Source of the DNA: G963674955 sp963674955
GTDB lineage: Bacteria; Desulfobacterota; Desulfovibrionia; Desulfovibrionales; Desulfovibrionaceae
Direction: 5' to 3'
Assembly (NCBI GenBank): GCA_963674955.2
Contig: CAXXKR010000004.1
Span: 1,178,001-1,242,000, forward strand
DNA length: 64,000 nt
Part shown: positions 28,135 to 37,505 of the stretch, one piece after another
Numbering within the stretch: the stretch's first letter is position 1
Layout: each line of letters starts with the position of its first letter
Notes under the pieces: generated by a model
The model's input: the letters and a program-made list of their open reading frames with translations, nothing else
Told to the model about the DNA's origin: nothing
Databases searched by the model: none
Translations under genes and position numbers: made by a program

Positions 28135-28163
28135 TTGACCTTTCATATCTTTTTGCTTACAGA
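28135..28163 (+). promoter_or_regulatory. Candidate promoter for the YfgM-like gene and iorAB
   Basis: TTGACC (28135-28140), a 17-base spacer and TACAGA (28158-28163) precede the gene at 28211. I looked for a sigma-54 site (GG-N10-GC) in the same stretch, because a sigma-54 activator follows iorAB, and found none. Confidence 0.4.
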
Positions 28164-28210
28164 CCTTTTTCGTTAACCATATTTTTCAAATTTGGAGGAT
28201 AACCCAAAAC

Positions 28211-28870
28211 ATGAACCCCGTGAACAACAACGCCCCTTCAGGCCAAAATCCCGCCGCAGAGGGAGTCCAGGAAAGCCTGCACCCGGCATTCAAGTTGCTC
28301 GTCGACAATATGAAATACATCGCGGCCGCCATCGCAGCCCTTTTGCTGATCGTTGCCGCAGTGTCCGTATACAACTGGTACACCGCCCGCAATCTGGTTC
28401 AGGCCAGAAACGAGATGGGAACAATCCTGGCCGAGAAAAGCGGGCAGGACAAGATCACCTCCCTGGAAGCCTTTCTCAATGGCGCACCGGAGGTCCTCAA
28501 GCCCAGCATCTTCCTGGAGCTTGCCGACGCTTCAATGGCCGACAAGCAATACGCCAAGGCTCAGGGTTACTGGACATCCCTCATTGAGATCGGCGGAGAG
28601 GAAATCCAGCCCGTGGCCATAATGGGCCGCGCCAGATGCCTCCTGCTGGATGGAAAGGCCGAGGAGGCCGTGAATCAACTCGTGGCTCTCAAGGCCCATG
28701 TCTCGGAACACTTCGCCATGCCGGTTAACAGACAGCTGGCCGAGACCGCAGAACAGGCCGGCGACTTCGAGACCGCTTTGGCCGCTTACGGCGAATTGGC
28801 GGAAAAGGACCAGGCCGGAAACAAGCAGTATCTCGAATTCAAGATTCGCGAACTTCAGTCGAAAAAATAA
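28211..28870 (+). CDS. YfgM-like membrane-anchored tetratricopeptide protein
   Basis: A 219-residue protein with a short Asn/Pro-rich cytoplasmic N-terminus, one membrane helix (about 37-55) and a helical TPR-like periplasmic part (LELADASMADKQYAKAQGYW, QLAETAEQAGDFETALAAYGELAEK). This layout matches the YfgM family, whose E. coli member assists periplasmic chaperones and binds the Sec translocon. The ATG follows TTGGAGGATAACCC. It is 36 bases upstream of iorA and may only share its promoter. Confidence 0.72.
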   Translation: MNPVNNNAPSGQNPAAEGVQESLHPAFKLLVDNMKYIAAAIAALLLIVAAVSVYNWYTARNLVQARNEMGTILAEKSGQDKITSLEAFLNGAPEVLKPSIFLELADASMADKQYAKAQGYWTSLIEIGGEEIQPVAIMGRARCLLLDGKAEEAVNQLVALKAHVSEHFAMPVNRQLAETAEQAGDFETALAAYGELAEKDQAGNKQYLEFKIRELQSKK

Positions 28871-28906
28871 GTTCCAGCAGCAAAGATCATTCAAGGAGAA
28901 CAAGAC

Positions 28907-30748
28907 ATGCCACACCCACTTCTGGCCGGAGCGCCGGGTGAGAAACAACTCCTTTTAGGCAACGAAGCCATTGTCAGGGGCGCCCTTGAAGCGGGCATAC
29001 AGGTGGTGACCTGCTATCCGGGGACACCCTCCTCGGAGGTGCCGGACACCTTTTTCAAGCTTTCGCCCGAGGGGGAGTTCTATTTCGAATATTCGGTGAA
29101 TGAAAAAGTGGCCCTGGAAGTGGGCGGCGGGGCCTCCCTTGCCGGGGCCATGACCCTGACCACCATGAAACACGTCGGCGTCAACGTGGCCGCCGACCCG
29201 CTCATGACCCTGGCCTATGTCGGTTCGCCCGGCGGTCTCGTACTGCTTTCGGCCGACGATCCCGGATGCCACTCCAGCCAGAACGAACAGGACAACCGCA
29301 TCTACGGTCGCCTGGCCGGGCTGGCCGTGTTCGAGCCGTCCACGGCCCAGGAAGCAAAGGACATGACCCGCGACGCCCTGCTGCTCTCCAAAAAGACAGG
29401 CAGGCCGATCATCCTGCGCACCACCACCAGGGTCAACCATCTGCGCGGCCCTGTCGAGTTCGGTCCCGTACCCGCACCGGGCAAGGCCGAAGGGTTCAAG
29501 AAGAACCCCTCGCAGTTCGTGCCCATCCCGGCCTTTGCGCGGCCCATGCGCGTAAGGCTCATGGAAAGCATGGACAGAATGCGCGGCGAGGCGGAAAAAT
29601 CGCCCTACAACAAGGCCGGAGGCAACGGAAAGGTCGGCGTCATCGCCTCGGGAATCAGCCGGGCCTATCTCTCCGACGCCCTGACCGACCTGGGGCTTGA
29701 AGACAAGGTCAAGGTGCTGGAACTGGGCATGACCCATCCCCTGCCTGAGAATCTGGTTCTGAACTTCATCAAGGGCCTTGAAAAAGTCATGATCCTGGAA
29801 GAACTGGAGCCGGTCCTTGAAAACGACGTGCGGGTTCTGGCCCAGAAAAACGGGCTGGGGCTTGAAATAATCGGCAAGAACTCGGACTTCCTGCCCTTGA
29901 ACGGCGAATACAGCGTCTGTCTGGTGGAAAACGCGGTCAACCGGCTTCTGGACAACGCTCCCGCCTCCAAGGACTCCTGCCCGGGCGAGGAAGGTCTGCC
30001 CATGCGTCCGCCCAACCTCTGCGCCGGCTGTCCCCACCGGGGAACATACTTTGCGGCCAAGAAGGTCTTTGGCGAAGACGCTGTCTACTCATCCGACATC
30101 GGCTGCTACACCCTTGGCATACTCCCGCCCCTCCAGGCTGCGGATTTTCTGATCTGCATGGGGTCGTCCATTTCCGCAGGCTCCGGCGCGGCCAAGGCCT
30201 CTGGACAGACCGTGGTGGCATTCATCGGCGACTCGACTTTTTTCCACTCCGGAGTGACCGGCCTGATCAACGCGGTCTTCAACGACCACGACGTTCTGCT
30301 GGTCATCATGGACAACCGGACCACGGCCATGACCGGCCACCAGCCCAATCCCGGCGTGGACAAGACCTTCATCGGCGACAATGAACTGCGCGTGAACATC
30401 GAAGCCATCGTCAGGGGCTGCGGAGTAAATGAAATACGCACGGTGAACCCCCTGAACCTGAAGAAAACCGTGGCCGCTTTCGAGGAACTCAAAACCCTTT
30501 CCGGCGTGCGCGTGCTCATCGCCGAGGAACCGTGTCCGCTCTTTGCCAGACGGGTATACGGCAAAAAGCCGGTTCAAACCGCCTATGTGGTCGATCCGGA
30601 AGCCGGGGTTGATGAATGTCTGGAGACCCTGGCCTGCCCGGCCTTTTACAAGGAAGGAAACAGGACCGAGATCAACCCCCTGCTTTGCAGCGGCTGCATG
30701 CTCTGCCTGCAGGTCAGTAAAAACATAAAGGCGCGGAAAAGAGGCTGA
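28907..30748 (+). CDS. iorA: Indolepyruvate:ferredoxin oxidoreductase alpha subunit
   Basis: A 613-residue subunit that, with IorB, oxidatively decarboxylates aryl pyruvates to aryl-CoA, passing electrons to ferredoxin. It shows the opening LLGNEAIVRGALEAGIQVVTCYPGTPSSE, the thiamine diphosphate region GDSTFFHSGVTGLINAVFN (GDS...N) and CAGCPHRGTYFA. The C-terminal ferredoxin tail is reduced: the first motif keeps only Cys571 and Cys577 (in ACPAF), the second has Cys594, Cys597 and Cys600 but Ser604 where a Cys is expected. That leaves ligands for one cluster, not two. AAGGAGAA precedes the ATG; iorB follows 2 bases later. Confidence 0.93.
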   Translation: MPHPLLAGAPGEKQLLLGNEAIVRGALEAGIQVVTCYPGTPSSEVPDTFFKLSPEGEFYFEYSVNEKVALEVGGGASLAGAMTLTTMKHVGVNVAADPLMTLAYVGSPGGLVLLSADDPGCHSSQNEQDNRIYGRLAGLAVFEPSTAQEAKDMTRDALLLSKKTGRPIILRTTTRVNHLRGPVEFGPVPAPGKAEGFKKNPSQFVPIPAFARPMRVRLMESMDRMRGEAEKSPYNKAGGNGKVGVIASGISRAYLSDALTDLGLEDKVKVLELGMTHPLPENLVLNFIKGLEKVMILEELEPVLENDVRVLAQKNGLGLEIIGKNSDFLPLNGEYSVCLVENAVNRLLDNAPASKDSCPGEEGLPMRPPNLCAGCPHRGTYFAAKKVFGEDAVYSSDIGCYTLGILPPLQAADFLICMGSSISAGSGAAKASGQTVVAFIGDSTFFHSGVTGLINAVFNDHDVLLVIMDNRTTAMTGHQPNPGVDKTFIGDNELRVNIEAIVRGCGVNEIRTVNPLNLKKTVAAFEELKTLSGVRVLIAEEPCPLFARRVYGKKPVQTAYVVDPEAGVDECLETLACPAFYKEGNRTEINPLLCSGCMLCLQVSKNIKARKRG

Positions 30749-30750
30749 CA

Positions 30751-31344
30751 ATGGCTAAAACCAAACCCATTCGCATATTCATGACAGGCGTCGGCGGCCA
30801 AGGCACCCTGACCGCCACCACCCTTCTGTCCCGCGCCGCCCTCGGCCAGGACCTGGAGGTCACTTCGGGCGAGATTCACGGCATGGCCCAACGCGGCGGC
30901 GTGGTCGAGTCCACCCTGCTCATCGGGCTGAAAAGCCCCAAGATCGGTCCCGGGGAGGCGGACATCCTGCTGGGCTTCGAACCTCTGGAAACACTCAGGG
31001 CCCTGCCCTACCTGAAACCGGGAGGACTGGTCCTTTCCAGCACCGAGTTCATGCAACCGCTGTCGGTGGCCACAGGCAAGCAGACAAATCCGAGCCTGGA
31101 CGAAATCAAGGCCAAGGTCGAGGCCGTTGCAGGCAAGAGCATCTTTCTTCCCAGCCAGACCCTGGGGCAGAAAGCCGGGGCCGTGCAAAGCGGCAACACC
31201 GCCATGCTGGGCGCATTGGCCGCAACCGGCGCTCTGCCTTTCGGAAGCGAGGCCATCGCCGAAACAATCAAGGCGCACATGAAGCCGCGCATTGCGGAAA
31301 TCAACCTCAAGGCCCTGGAACTGGGCGTTGCGGCGATCCGATAA
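30751..31344 (+). CDS. iorB: Indolepyruvate:ferredoxin oxidoreductase beta subunit
   Basis: IorB (197 residues) is the gamma-type domain of the 2-oxoacid oxidoreductase family: it begins IRIFMTGVGGQGTLTATTLLSRAA, a nucleotide-like glycine-rich loop, and continues GEIHGMAQRGGVVESTLLIG, both family hallmarks for CoA-binding subunits. It follows iorA directly. In anaerobes IorAB works in aromatic amino acid breakdown or in the reverse, making aromatic amino acids from aryl acids. Confidence 0.93.
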   Translation: MAKTKPIRIFMTGVGGQGTLTATTLLSRAALGQDLEVTSGEIHGMAQRGGVVESTLLIGLKSPKIGPGEADILLGFEPLETLRALPYLKPGGLVLSSTEFMQPLSVATGKQTNPSLDEIKAKVEAVAGKSIFLPSQTLGQKAGAVQSGNTAMLGALAATGALPFGSEAIAETIKAHMKPRIAEINLKALELGVAAIR

Positions 31345-31364
31345 CCATTGCCCAAGAGTATGCC

Positions 31365-32913
31365 ATGCCCGGTCGGTCATATCTGAATACGCTGCGACGA
31401 ATCCAGGATGAACTGGACCCGCTGGCACCCCTGGACGACAGCCTGAATTCGCTGCTCAAGATTCTGACCAAGGACATGGGCTATGTCCGAGCCTATCTGG
31501 CCATAATGGACCCGGAGACTGAACAGTTAAAACTAAGTCTGGCGTCCAGTGCGGCAAAATCGGACAAGGTGGCCTACACTCCGGGCCAGGGCGTAACCGG
31601 GCAGGTCTTTGAGACCGGCAAGCCCATCGTTGTGCCGCGCATGTCCAAGAGCCCGGATTTCCTGAACAAGGCCTTTGGCCGTACCGACGAGGAGTTGGAC
31701 AAGCTGGCCTTTCTCTGCGTGCCCATCGCCACCCCGTACAAGGGCGGCGACGTGACCTTGGGCGTACTCAGCGTGGACCTGCCGACAATGCCCGAAGCTG
31801 AACTCTACGAACACCTGGACTACCTGTCGGTGGTGGCCTCCATGATCGCCAACCAGGCGGCCCGTTTGCAGGATGAAATGGCCACAAGCAGACGTTTGGC
31901 GGCCCAGGGGCTGATGCCTGACAGGCTCGGACTCCCCGCCGCCCCGCAACTTCGTGGCCTCCAGCAAGAGCATGCGCATGGTCCTGAACCAGGCTCATCA
32001 GGTCGCCCCCAGCCGGGCAACCGTGCTGCTCAGGGGCGAATCGGGAACAGGCAAGGAGCTTTTGGCCGAGGCCATACACTCCGGCAGCCCCCGTTGCGAG
32101 GAAACGCTGATCAAGCTCAATTGCGCGGCCCTGCCCGCCGACCTGGTGGAAAGCGAACTCTTCGGCTACCAGAAGGGCGCGTTCACCGGAGCCATGCAGA
32201 ACAAGCGCGGGCTGTTCGAAGTGGCCAACCAGGGAACCCTGTTCCTGGACGAGATCGGGGAACTTTCCCTGGACGCCCAGGCAAAGGTGCTCAGGGCCAT
32301 TCAGGAAAAGGAAATCCAGCGCGTGGGCGGGGAACAGACCATCCCGGTCGACGTTCGCCTGATCTGCGCCACCCACCAGCCCCTTGAAAAACTCTTGACC
32401 CAGGGAAGGTTCCGCGAAGACCTCTATTACCGCATAAACGTCTTTCCCATCTTCATCCCTTCGCTCAAGGAGAGACGTGAAGACATCCTGCCTCTGGCCG
32501 AGCGTTTTCTTGAAGATTTTTCCAAGGAATACGGAAAGGAGATAAAGCGCATATCAACGCCGGCCATCGACCTTCTGAACATGTACCACTGGCCCGGCAA
32601 CGTGCGGGAACTCAAAAACTGCATCGAGCGAAGCGTCCTGATCTGCGAGGAAGAGGTCATCCGCACCTATCACCTGCCGCCCACCCTGCAATCGGCCGAA
32701 AGTTCGGCCACGGGCACCAATCTCTCTTTCGGCGAATCAGTGGCCAAATTCGAGCAGGAGCTTCTTGTTGATTCGCTGAAAAAAACGCGGGGCAACATGC
32801 TGCAGACGGCCCGCGATCTGAGGGCCTCCTACCGCATCATAAACTACAAGGTGAAGAAGTACGGCATAGACCCTAAAAAGTTCTCGTCGATCAAGTCCAG
32901 GACAAAAAAATAA
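31365..32913 (+). pseudogene. Sigma-54-dependent activator (GAF-AAA+-Fis, NifA-like) with a frameshift
   Basis: Two frames together encode one NifA-like regulator. Frame one (from 31365) gives a GAF sensor domain (about residues 20-170, YTPGQGVTGQVFETGKPIVVPR). The second frame resumes by about 31945 with NFVASSKSMRMVLNQA and a complete AAA+ domain: Walker A GESGTGKE, the sigma-54 contact loop GAFTGA, Walker B LFLDEIGELS, and a C-terminal Fis-type helix-turn-helix. An in-frame stop (31912) blocks the second frame upstream. Removing one C from the CCCC at 31942-31945 restores a 515-residue protein, normal for the family. This may be a real mutation or a sequencing error. Its likely target is the adjacent iorAB operon. 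Confidence 0.85.
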
Positions 32914-32928
32914 TCCGCCTCGCCGGAA

Positions 32929-35220
32929 TCAAGTCCTGAAAAGTCTGGCGCCTGTGGAGCTATCCTCCACACGCCATCCCGCATCAAGAATCCTGTCCCG
33001 CAATTGATCGGATTTCGCAAAATCCTTTCCCTTGCGCGCCTCTTCCCTTTCCCGGACCAGGGCCTGAACGTCCTCGGGCAATTCAGAGACCGGCACCGGC
33101 ATGCGCTTTTCATCCAGTATGCCCAAAATCAGGTCAACCGCCCTGAGCTGCTTGAGGCAGGCCTTGGCCGCCGCGCCCGAAAGTCGGCCCTTGGCGCACA
33201 AGCCGTTCACGTCCTTTACGAACTTGAAGAGAACGGGCCAGAAATGCTGCATGCTCAAATCGTCTTCCACGGCCCCGCTCAGCCCGGCCTTGAGATCGAA
33301 AACCGCCTGTTCCACTTCCTCGGACACATCCTCTCCCGGCGCATCCTGAGCCAGAACAAGCTGGGCCGCTCCCTCCTGGACACGCTTCCAGTTCCTGGCC
33401 CACATCTCCAGCCCCTTTTCCGTGGCGGCCAGGGTCTTGCGGTAGGAGGAGGAAAGAAGCCACATGCGCAAAGCCTTTTCGCCGCCGGCCTGTTCAAGGG
33501 CGCGGACATAGGTCATTGAATCGCCGCTTTCCGAGAACACGGGCTGCTCCACCATCCAGGCTTCGAGTTCCTTCCCGGCCACGGACCACAAGGCCCTCAA
33601 ATTGTCCATGTGCGGAAAACGGTGCGTCTCTCCGGCCAGGAACAGGCTGATGCCGGACAGGGAGTCCAGGGCCACGGCCGCGTGCTGCAGGAACCAGCTG
33701 GGCCGGACGTTGCCCCATTCGGTTTCCACCACCTCTCCGCGCTTGAGGTCCAGCAGGCTGGCCCTCTTGAGCAGGGTGAAGTCCCTGGGATTGTCCTTGA
33801 CGTAATCGTCAAGATCCACGGTCTTGCCCGCGCTGAGCTTGTCCACGTCCATGAGATTCAATTCGCCGTACCGCTGGTCGCGGAAGACATCGAAATATAC
33901 GCTTCTGAGCTTTTCATAGGCCAACCCCTTGGCCAGGAGCTTGCGGCAGATGTCCAGGGAGGCGTCCACGCTTTGGGAGGCCAGGGGAAAAACAGTGTCG
34001 CCGTCAATGCCCAGTTGTGCGGCCCGCTCCAATATGTCGGCCCTGATGCCCTGGGCGTAGTCCTCTCTGGACAGCCCCTTGTCGCGGGCTGCGGCAAGAG
34101 TGCGGTCATCAAGGTCGGCCAGTCCCACAACGACCTTGGCGGGCAGCCCCCTTGAACGCCTGAACCGGGCCAACACGTCCAGCAGCACGATGCGCCGCCA
34201 GGCGTCCAGGGATTCGTGATTGTCCAGGCTGGGGCCGATGGTGAAGAGCCCCAGTTCGCTTTCAGAGGCCAGGGCCTTTTTCCTGCCCGTGGCCACGTTA
34301 TAGACCCTGACGCCCCTTTGCGCCTTGGTGGCGAACAGGGAGGTGCTCAGATAGCGCTCGCCGCTGTCCGGAAAAATGGCCACGATGAGGCCGGACTTCA
34401 AGGTCGAGGCCAGCTTCAAGGCCCCTCCAAGGGCCGCGCCGGTGCTCATTCCGCCGAGGATGCCCTCTTCGCTGGCCAGCTTGCGGCAGAGGTCGAAGGC
34501 CTCGTTGTCGTCCACGTGCAGGACCGCGCTCAGCTGTTTCTTGTCATATATTCCGGGCGGGTAGGACTCGTGCATGTTCTTGAGCCCCTGAATCTTGTGC
34601 CCGGCATAAGGCTCGACGCCGACCACGACAATGTCGGGATTCAGCTCCCTGAGCCTCTTGGCCAGCCCCATGACCGTGCCGGTGGTGCCCATTGCGGATA
34701 CAGCGTGGGTCACCTTGCCCTCGGTCTGGTCCCATATCTCCTGGGCCGTCCCCTTGCAGTGGGCCAGGATGCTGGCGGGATTGTTGTACTGGTCAACCAG
34801 CACGTACTTGTCCGGCTCCTCCCTGGCCATGCGGTAGGCGGCCTCGATGGCCCCGTCGGTGGCCAGCCTGCCCGGCGTCAGTTGGATGTCCGCCCCGTAG
34901 GCGCGCATGATCATCTTGCGTTCCTCGGACGCGGTCTCGGGCATGAGCAGCTTTATCCTGTAGCCCTTGATGGCCGCGACCATGGCCAGTCCCACGCCGG
35001 TATTGCCCGACGTGGCCTCCAGGATGGTCTTGTCGGGCGTAAGCTCGCCGCTTTCCTCGGCGGCCTCGATCATGGCCAGGGCCACGCGGTCCTTGATGGA
35101 ACCGCCCGGATTCACGGACTCGATCTTCGCCAAAATCCTGACGCCGGGGTAAGGATTCAGCTTGGTTATCTCCACCAGCGGGGTGTTTCCGATTCTTGAA
35201 AGAGAAGTATTGTGGATCAT
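32929..35220 (-). CDS. Cysteine synthase (CysK/CysM type) fused to a catalytically degenerate cysteinyl-tRNA synthetase-like domain
   Basis: A 763-residue fusion. Residues 1-300 are a PLP-dependent O-acetyl- or O-phosphoserine sulfhydrylase: NPGGSIKDR with PLP Lys43, EATSGNTG (68-75), phosphate loop GTTGT (178-182, the form seen in CysM) and FPDSGERYLST. Residues about 303-763 align from end to end with CysRS, including LADLDD, YGELN..DVDKLSAGKTVD and the C-terminal tail of the form REREEARKGKDFAKSDQLRD. But HIGH is replaced (LDNHESLDA, 332-340), KMSKS is replaced (SGDSM, 565-569), and the zinc ligands (two Cys, His, Glu) are not kept. It therefore cannot charge tRNA. Divergent from the Maf gene. 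Confidence 0.93.
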   Translation of the reverse strand: MIHNTSLSRIGNTPLVEITKLNPYPGVRILAKIESVNPGGSIKDRVALAMIEAAEESGELTPDKTILEATSGNTGVGLAMVAAIKGYRIKLLMPETASEERKMIMRAYGADIQLTPGRLATDGAIEAAYRMAREEPDKYVLVDQYNNPASILAHCKGTAQEIWDQTEGKVTHAVSAMGTTGTVMGLAKRLRELNPDIVVVGVEPYAGHKIQGLKNMHESYPPGIYDKKQLSAVLHVDDNEAFDLCRKLASEEGILGGMSTGAALGGALKLASTLKSGLIVAIFPDSGERYLSTSLFATKAQRGVRVYNVATGRKKALASESELGLFTIGPSLDNHESLDAWRRIVLLDVLARFRRSRGLPAKVVVGLADLDDRTLAAARDKGLSREDYAQGIRADILERAAQLGIDGDTVFPLASQSVDASLDICRKLLAKGLAYEKLRSVYFDVFRDQRYGELNLMDVDKLSAGKTVDLDDYVKDNPRDFTLLKRASLLDLKRGEVVETEWGNVRPSWFLQHAAVALDSLSGISLFLAGETHRFPHMDNLRALWSVAGKELEAWMVEQPVFSESGDSMTYVRALEQAGGEKALRMWLLSSSYRKTLAATEKGLEMWARNWKRVQEGAAQLVLAQDAPGEDVSEEVEQAVFDLKAGLSGAVEDDLSMQHFWPVLFKFVKDVNGLCAKGRLSGAAAKACLKQLRAVDLILGILDEKRMPVPVSELPEDVQALVREREEARKGKDFAKSDQLRDRILDAGWRVEDSSTGARLFRT

Positions 35221-35347
35221 GGTCTACCTTGTATTTTGCCAAGAGTATTTGCTGTTTCCGCATTCGGTTTAGGCGAAAACGGGCTGGCCTGCAACTGGCA
35301 CATTAACTGCAAATACGCCTGTCAACCATAGCCAAAAGGACGAATAA

Positions 35348-37123
35348 ATGACAGCCTATCCATTCCTCATGAAAAACATCGAAGCCCTTCAAAAGGGCGG
35401 CCATGCGATCTACGAATGGCTTTCCGCCTATGATTTCGCCAAATACGAAAAGGCGTTGGAAAAGAGCCTGTTCACCAACAAATGGGGCCTGCTGGACTGG
35501 CGGCTGGCGGACGGCAAGGGCATGTTCGAAAAAATGCCGCCCCAACCCCTGTACCAGGACTGGATTCCCAAGGAAAAGGCCGACACCGGGGCAAGCATCG
35601 TCGTGGGCTGCAATGTTGGCTACGGCTTGAACCACCTGCTGAGCAACACCCCGGACAGCCACAAGATCATCCTCATCGAACCCAACAGGGAAGTCCTGCT
35701 GGCCTGCCTGAGCCAGACCGATTACCGCCCTTTCCTGGAAATAAAGAAGCTGCATTTCGCTCCGCCCAACGAGGAATACATCGCCAACGTCATCAAGCAT
35801 CTCGACCTGCAGTTCATCTTCGGCAGCCTTTTTTTGCGCGGGGACATGGCCAGCCAGCAAATCGGACCGGAATACGCGCAGTGGACCATACGGACAAAAA
35901 ACCGCATCGAAAATTTCAGCGTTGAGATGACCACCCTGCGCTATCGCCAGGATGTCATGGTGGGCAACGAACTGGGCAATTTCCAACGCGCCCTGAACGA
36001 CGGCAGCCTGACCCCCCTGAAAGGCAGGGGCGACAAGCTCGCGGCGGTCGTACTCGGCGCCGGACCATCCCTGGCCAAATACGGTCCCATGCTGGCCGAA
36101 AACCAGGGCTACGCGCTCTATACCTCGGCATTGCAGACCCTGCCCGCCCTGAAGGAAGTGGGGATCAAACCGCATTTCTGCCTGGCCATCGACTACGACG
36201 ACAGCATGCTCCGAATATACGACAGGCTGGACATGGAATGGGCCAGGGACATCCCCCTGATCTACTCCACCAAGCTCAATCCCGAAGTGGTCAAAAGATA
36301 CCCCGGCCCCACGCACCCCCTGTGGACCCAGGGCGGCATGGCCACCTTCACCATGCAGAACAGCGAACTTGTTCTGGACGCGGGCGGCAACGTCAGTCTG
36401 GCCCTGATCCGCTTCCTGGATTGGTGCGGCGTCAAGAACATTTTGCTGGCCGGACAGGACTTCGCCTGGAGCGGACAGGCCTCGCACGCCTCGGGCCACC
36501 ACGCCTCCCACGTCAAGCGCAAATTCAATCCAGCGCGGCACCAGAAAATAAAGAACCTGGACGGCGAGGAGATCATCACCACGGTCCAGTACATGACGGC
36601 CAAGCGTGAACTGGAATCGCACATCCGCCAGTCCGGACTCAGGGTCTGCAATCTTTACGGCGGCGGCGCGCCCATCGAAGAAACCACTCCCGTGGACCTC
36701 AAAACCGTGCTCATGAAAGGGCTGCTCTCATCCGAACCGGGCAGCCTGGACAACTTCCTCAATGCGCTGAACCAGTCCAGAAAGGCCCGGACAGCACTTT
36801 TCTTCGAACCCAAGAGCAACCAGTGGTCGACATCCCTGCGCAACGCGGAAAAACGCATGGAAAAACTGTTCAAGAAACACACAAAAAATCAGGACGCCAT
36901 TCACGACCACCTGGAAAAGGTCTGCATCTTCATCAAGCAGGAACCCATGTACCTGCCCTACCTGTTCAACGAGACCATCAGCATGTCGGGACTGGCCAGG
37001 GCAAGACAGAAGTACCACCCCAAGGACTTTTCCGAATTCCGGCAGATCGTGAAAACGGTCAAGAAGAAAGTCCGGGAAGTGGACAGATGCGTTTCATCGG
37101 CCGCACAGGCCATGGCGTCATAA
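35348..37123 (+). CDS. Motility-accessory-factor-like protein (DUF115 / Maf glycosyltransferase family)
   Basis: A 591-residue cytoplasmic protein. An N-terminal region (about 75-200) has a Rossmann-like GASIVVGCNVGYGLNHLL and KIILIEPNREVL; the central DUF115 core follows from about 225 with AAVVLGAGPSLAKYGPML, HFCLAIDYDD and ILLAGQDFAWSG. Family members (Maf) transfer nonulosonic acids to flagellins or resemble MptE. There is no flagellin gene in the window. The ATG follows AAAGGACGAATAA and a strong terminator follows. Divergent from the cysteine synthase fusion. Confidence 0.8.
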   Translation: MTAYPFLMKNIEALQKGGHAIYEWLSAYDFAKYEKALEKSLFTNKWGLLDWRLADGKGMFEKMPPQPLYQDWIPKEKADTGASIVVGCNVGYGLNHLLSNTPDSHKIILIEPNREVLLACLSQTDYRPFLEIKKLHFAPPNEEYIANVIKHLDLQFIFGSLFLRGDMASQQIGPEYAQWTIRTKNRIENFSVEMTTLRYRQDVMVGNELGNFQRALNDGSLTPLKGRGDKLAAVVLGAGPSLAKYGPMLAENQGYALYTSALQTLPALKEVGIKPHFCLAIDYDDSMLRIYDRLDMEWARDIPLIYSTKLNPEVVKRYPGPTHPLWTQGGMATFTMQNSELVLDAGGNVSLALIRFLDWCGVKNILLAGQDFAWSGQASHASGHHASHVKRKFNPARHQKIKNLDGEEIITTVQYMTAKRELESHIRQSGLRVCNLYGGGAPIEETTPVDLKTVLMKGLLSSEPGSLDNFLNALNQSRKARTALFFEPKSNQWSTSLRNAEKRMEKLFKKHTKNQDAIHDHLEKVCIFIKQEPMYLPYLFNETISMSGLARARQKYHPKDFSEFRQIVKTVKKKVREVDRCVSSAAQAMAS

Positions 37124-37142
37124 ATTGAAACCCCGCAAATCG

Positions 37143-37173
37143 AAAGGCTCTCCTTTTCGGGAGAGCCTTTTTT
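37143..37173 (+). terminator. Intrinsic terminator after the Maf-like gene
   Basis: AAAGGCTCTCC (37143-37153) pairs with GGAGAGCCTTT (37160-37170), an 11-bp stem with a 6-base loop, followed by more T. It starts 20 bases after the stop codon. Confidence 0.9.
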
Positions 37174-37276
37174 AATTGCCTTTTCCCGGACTCCAGCCCG
37201 AACTTGCGCAGCCAGCCGGTTTTGCGTATCTTTCCGGCCTTGGTCAATCAATCCGAATCATTGGAGCCATCCCCCC

Positions 37277-37468
37277 TTGGACAACAACAAGCCCTATCTG
37301 CTGGAAGACGGAACCCTGGTCATCCCCTTTGAGTGCGCGGACCACAGGTACAAGTACTGGAAAAGCGAGGGAATGAGCATCCCGGAGATACTCGAGGAGC
37401 TTGAGGCTTCCGAGGAAATCTGGGCAAAATACACCAGAGCCCCCTATCCAGGCGGCGAAAAAGACTGA
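37277..37468 (+). CDS. Small hypothetical protein of 63 residues
   Basis: A TTG-started ORF (MDNNKPYLLEDGTLVIPFEC...). It is rich in Tyr, Glu and Lys, has no membrane helix and no repeated motif, and contains YKYWKSEGMSIPEILEELE, a likely amphipathic helix. GGAG lies 12 bases before the TTG, rather far. The codon choice (GC-rich third positions) resembles its neighbours, and no competing ORF on either strand covers it well. I do not recognise it. It precedes the PAP2 phosphatase gene by 37 bases. Confidence 0.55.
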   Translation: MDNNKPYLLEDGTLVIPFECADHRYKYWKSEGMSIPEILEELEASEEIWAKYTRAPYPGGEKD

Positions 37469-37505
37469 GCCTTGCAAGGGCGACTGTTTGGAACTATAAA
37501 TCCGC

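Noticed and set aside
28100..28210. Sigma-54 promoter before the YfgM-like gene and iorAB
   Set aside because: No GG-N10-GC element is present in this stretch or in the iorA leader, although a sigma-54 activator follows.
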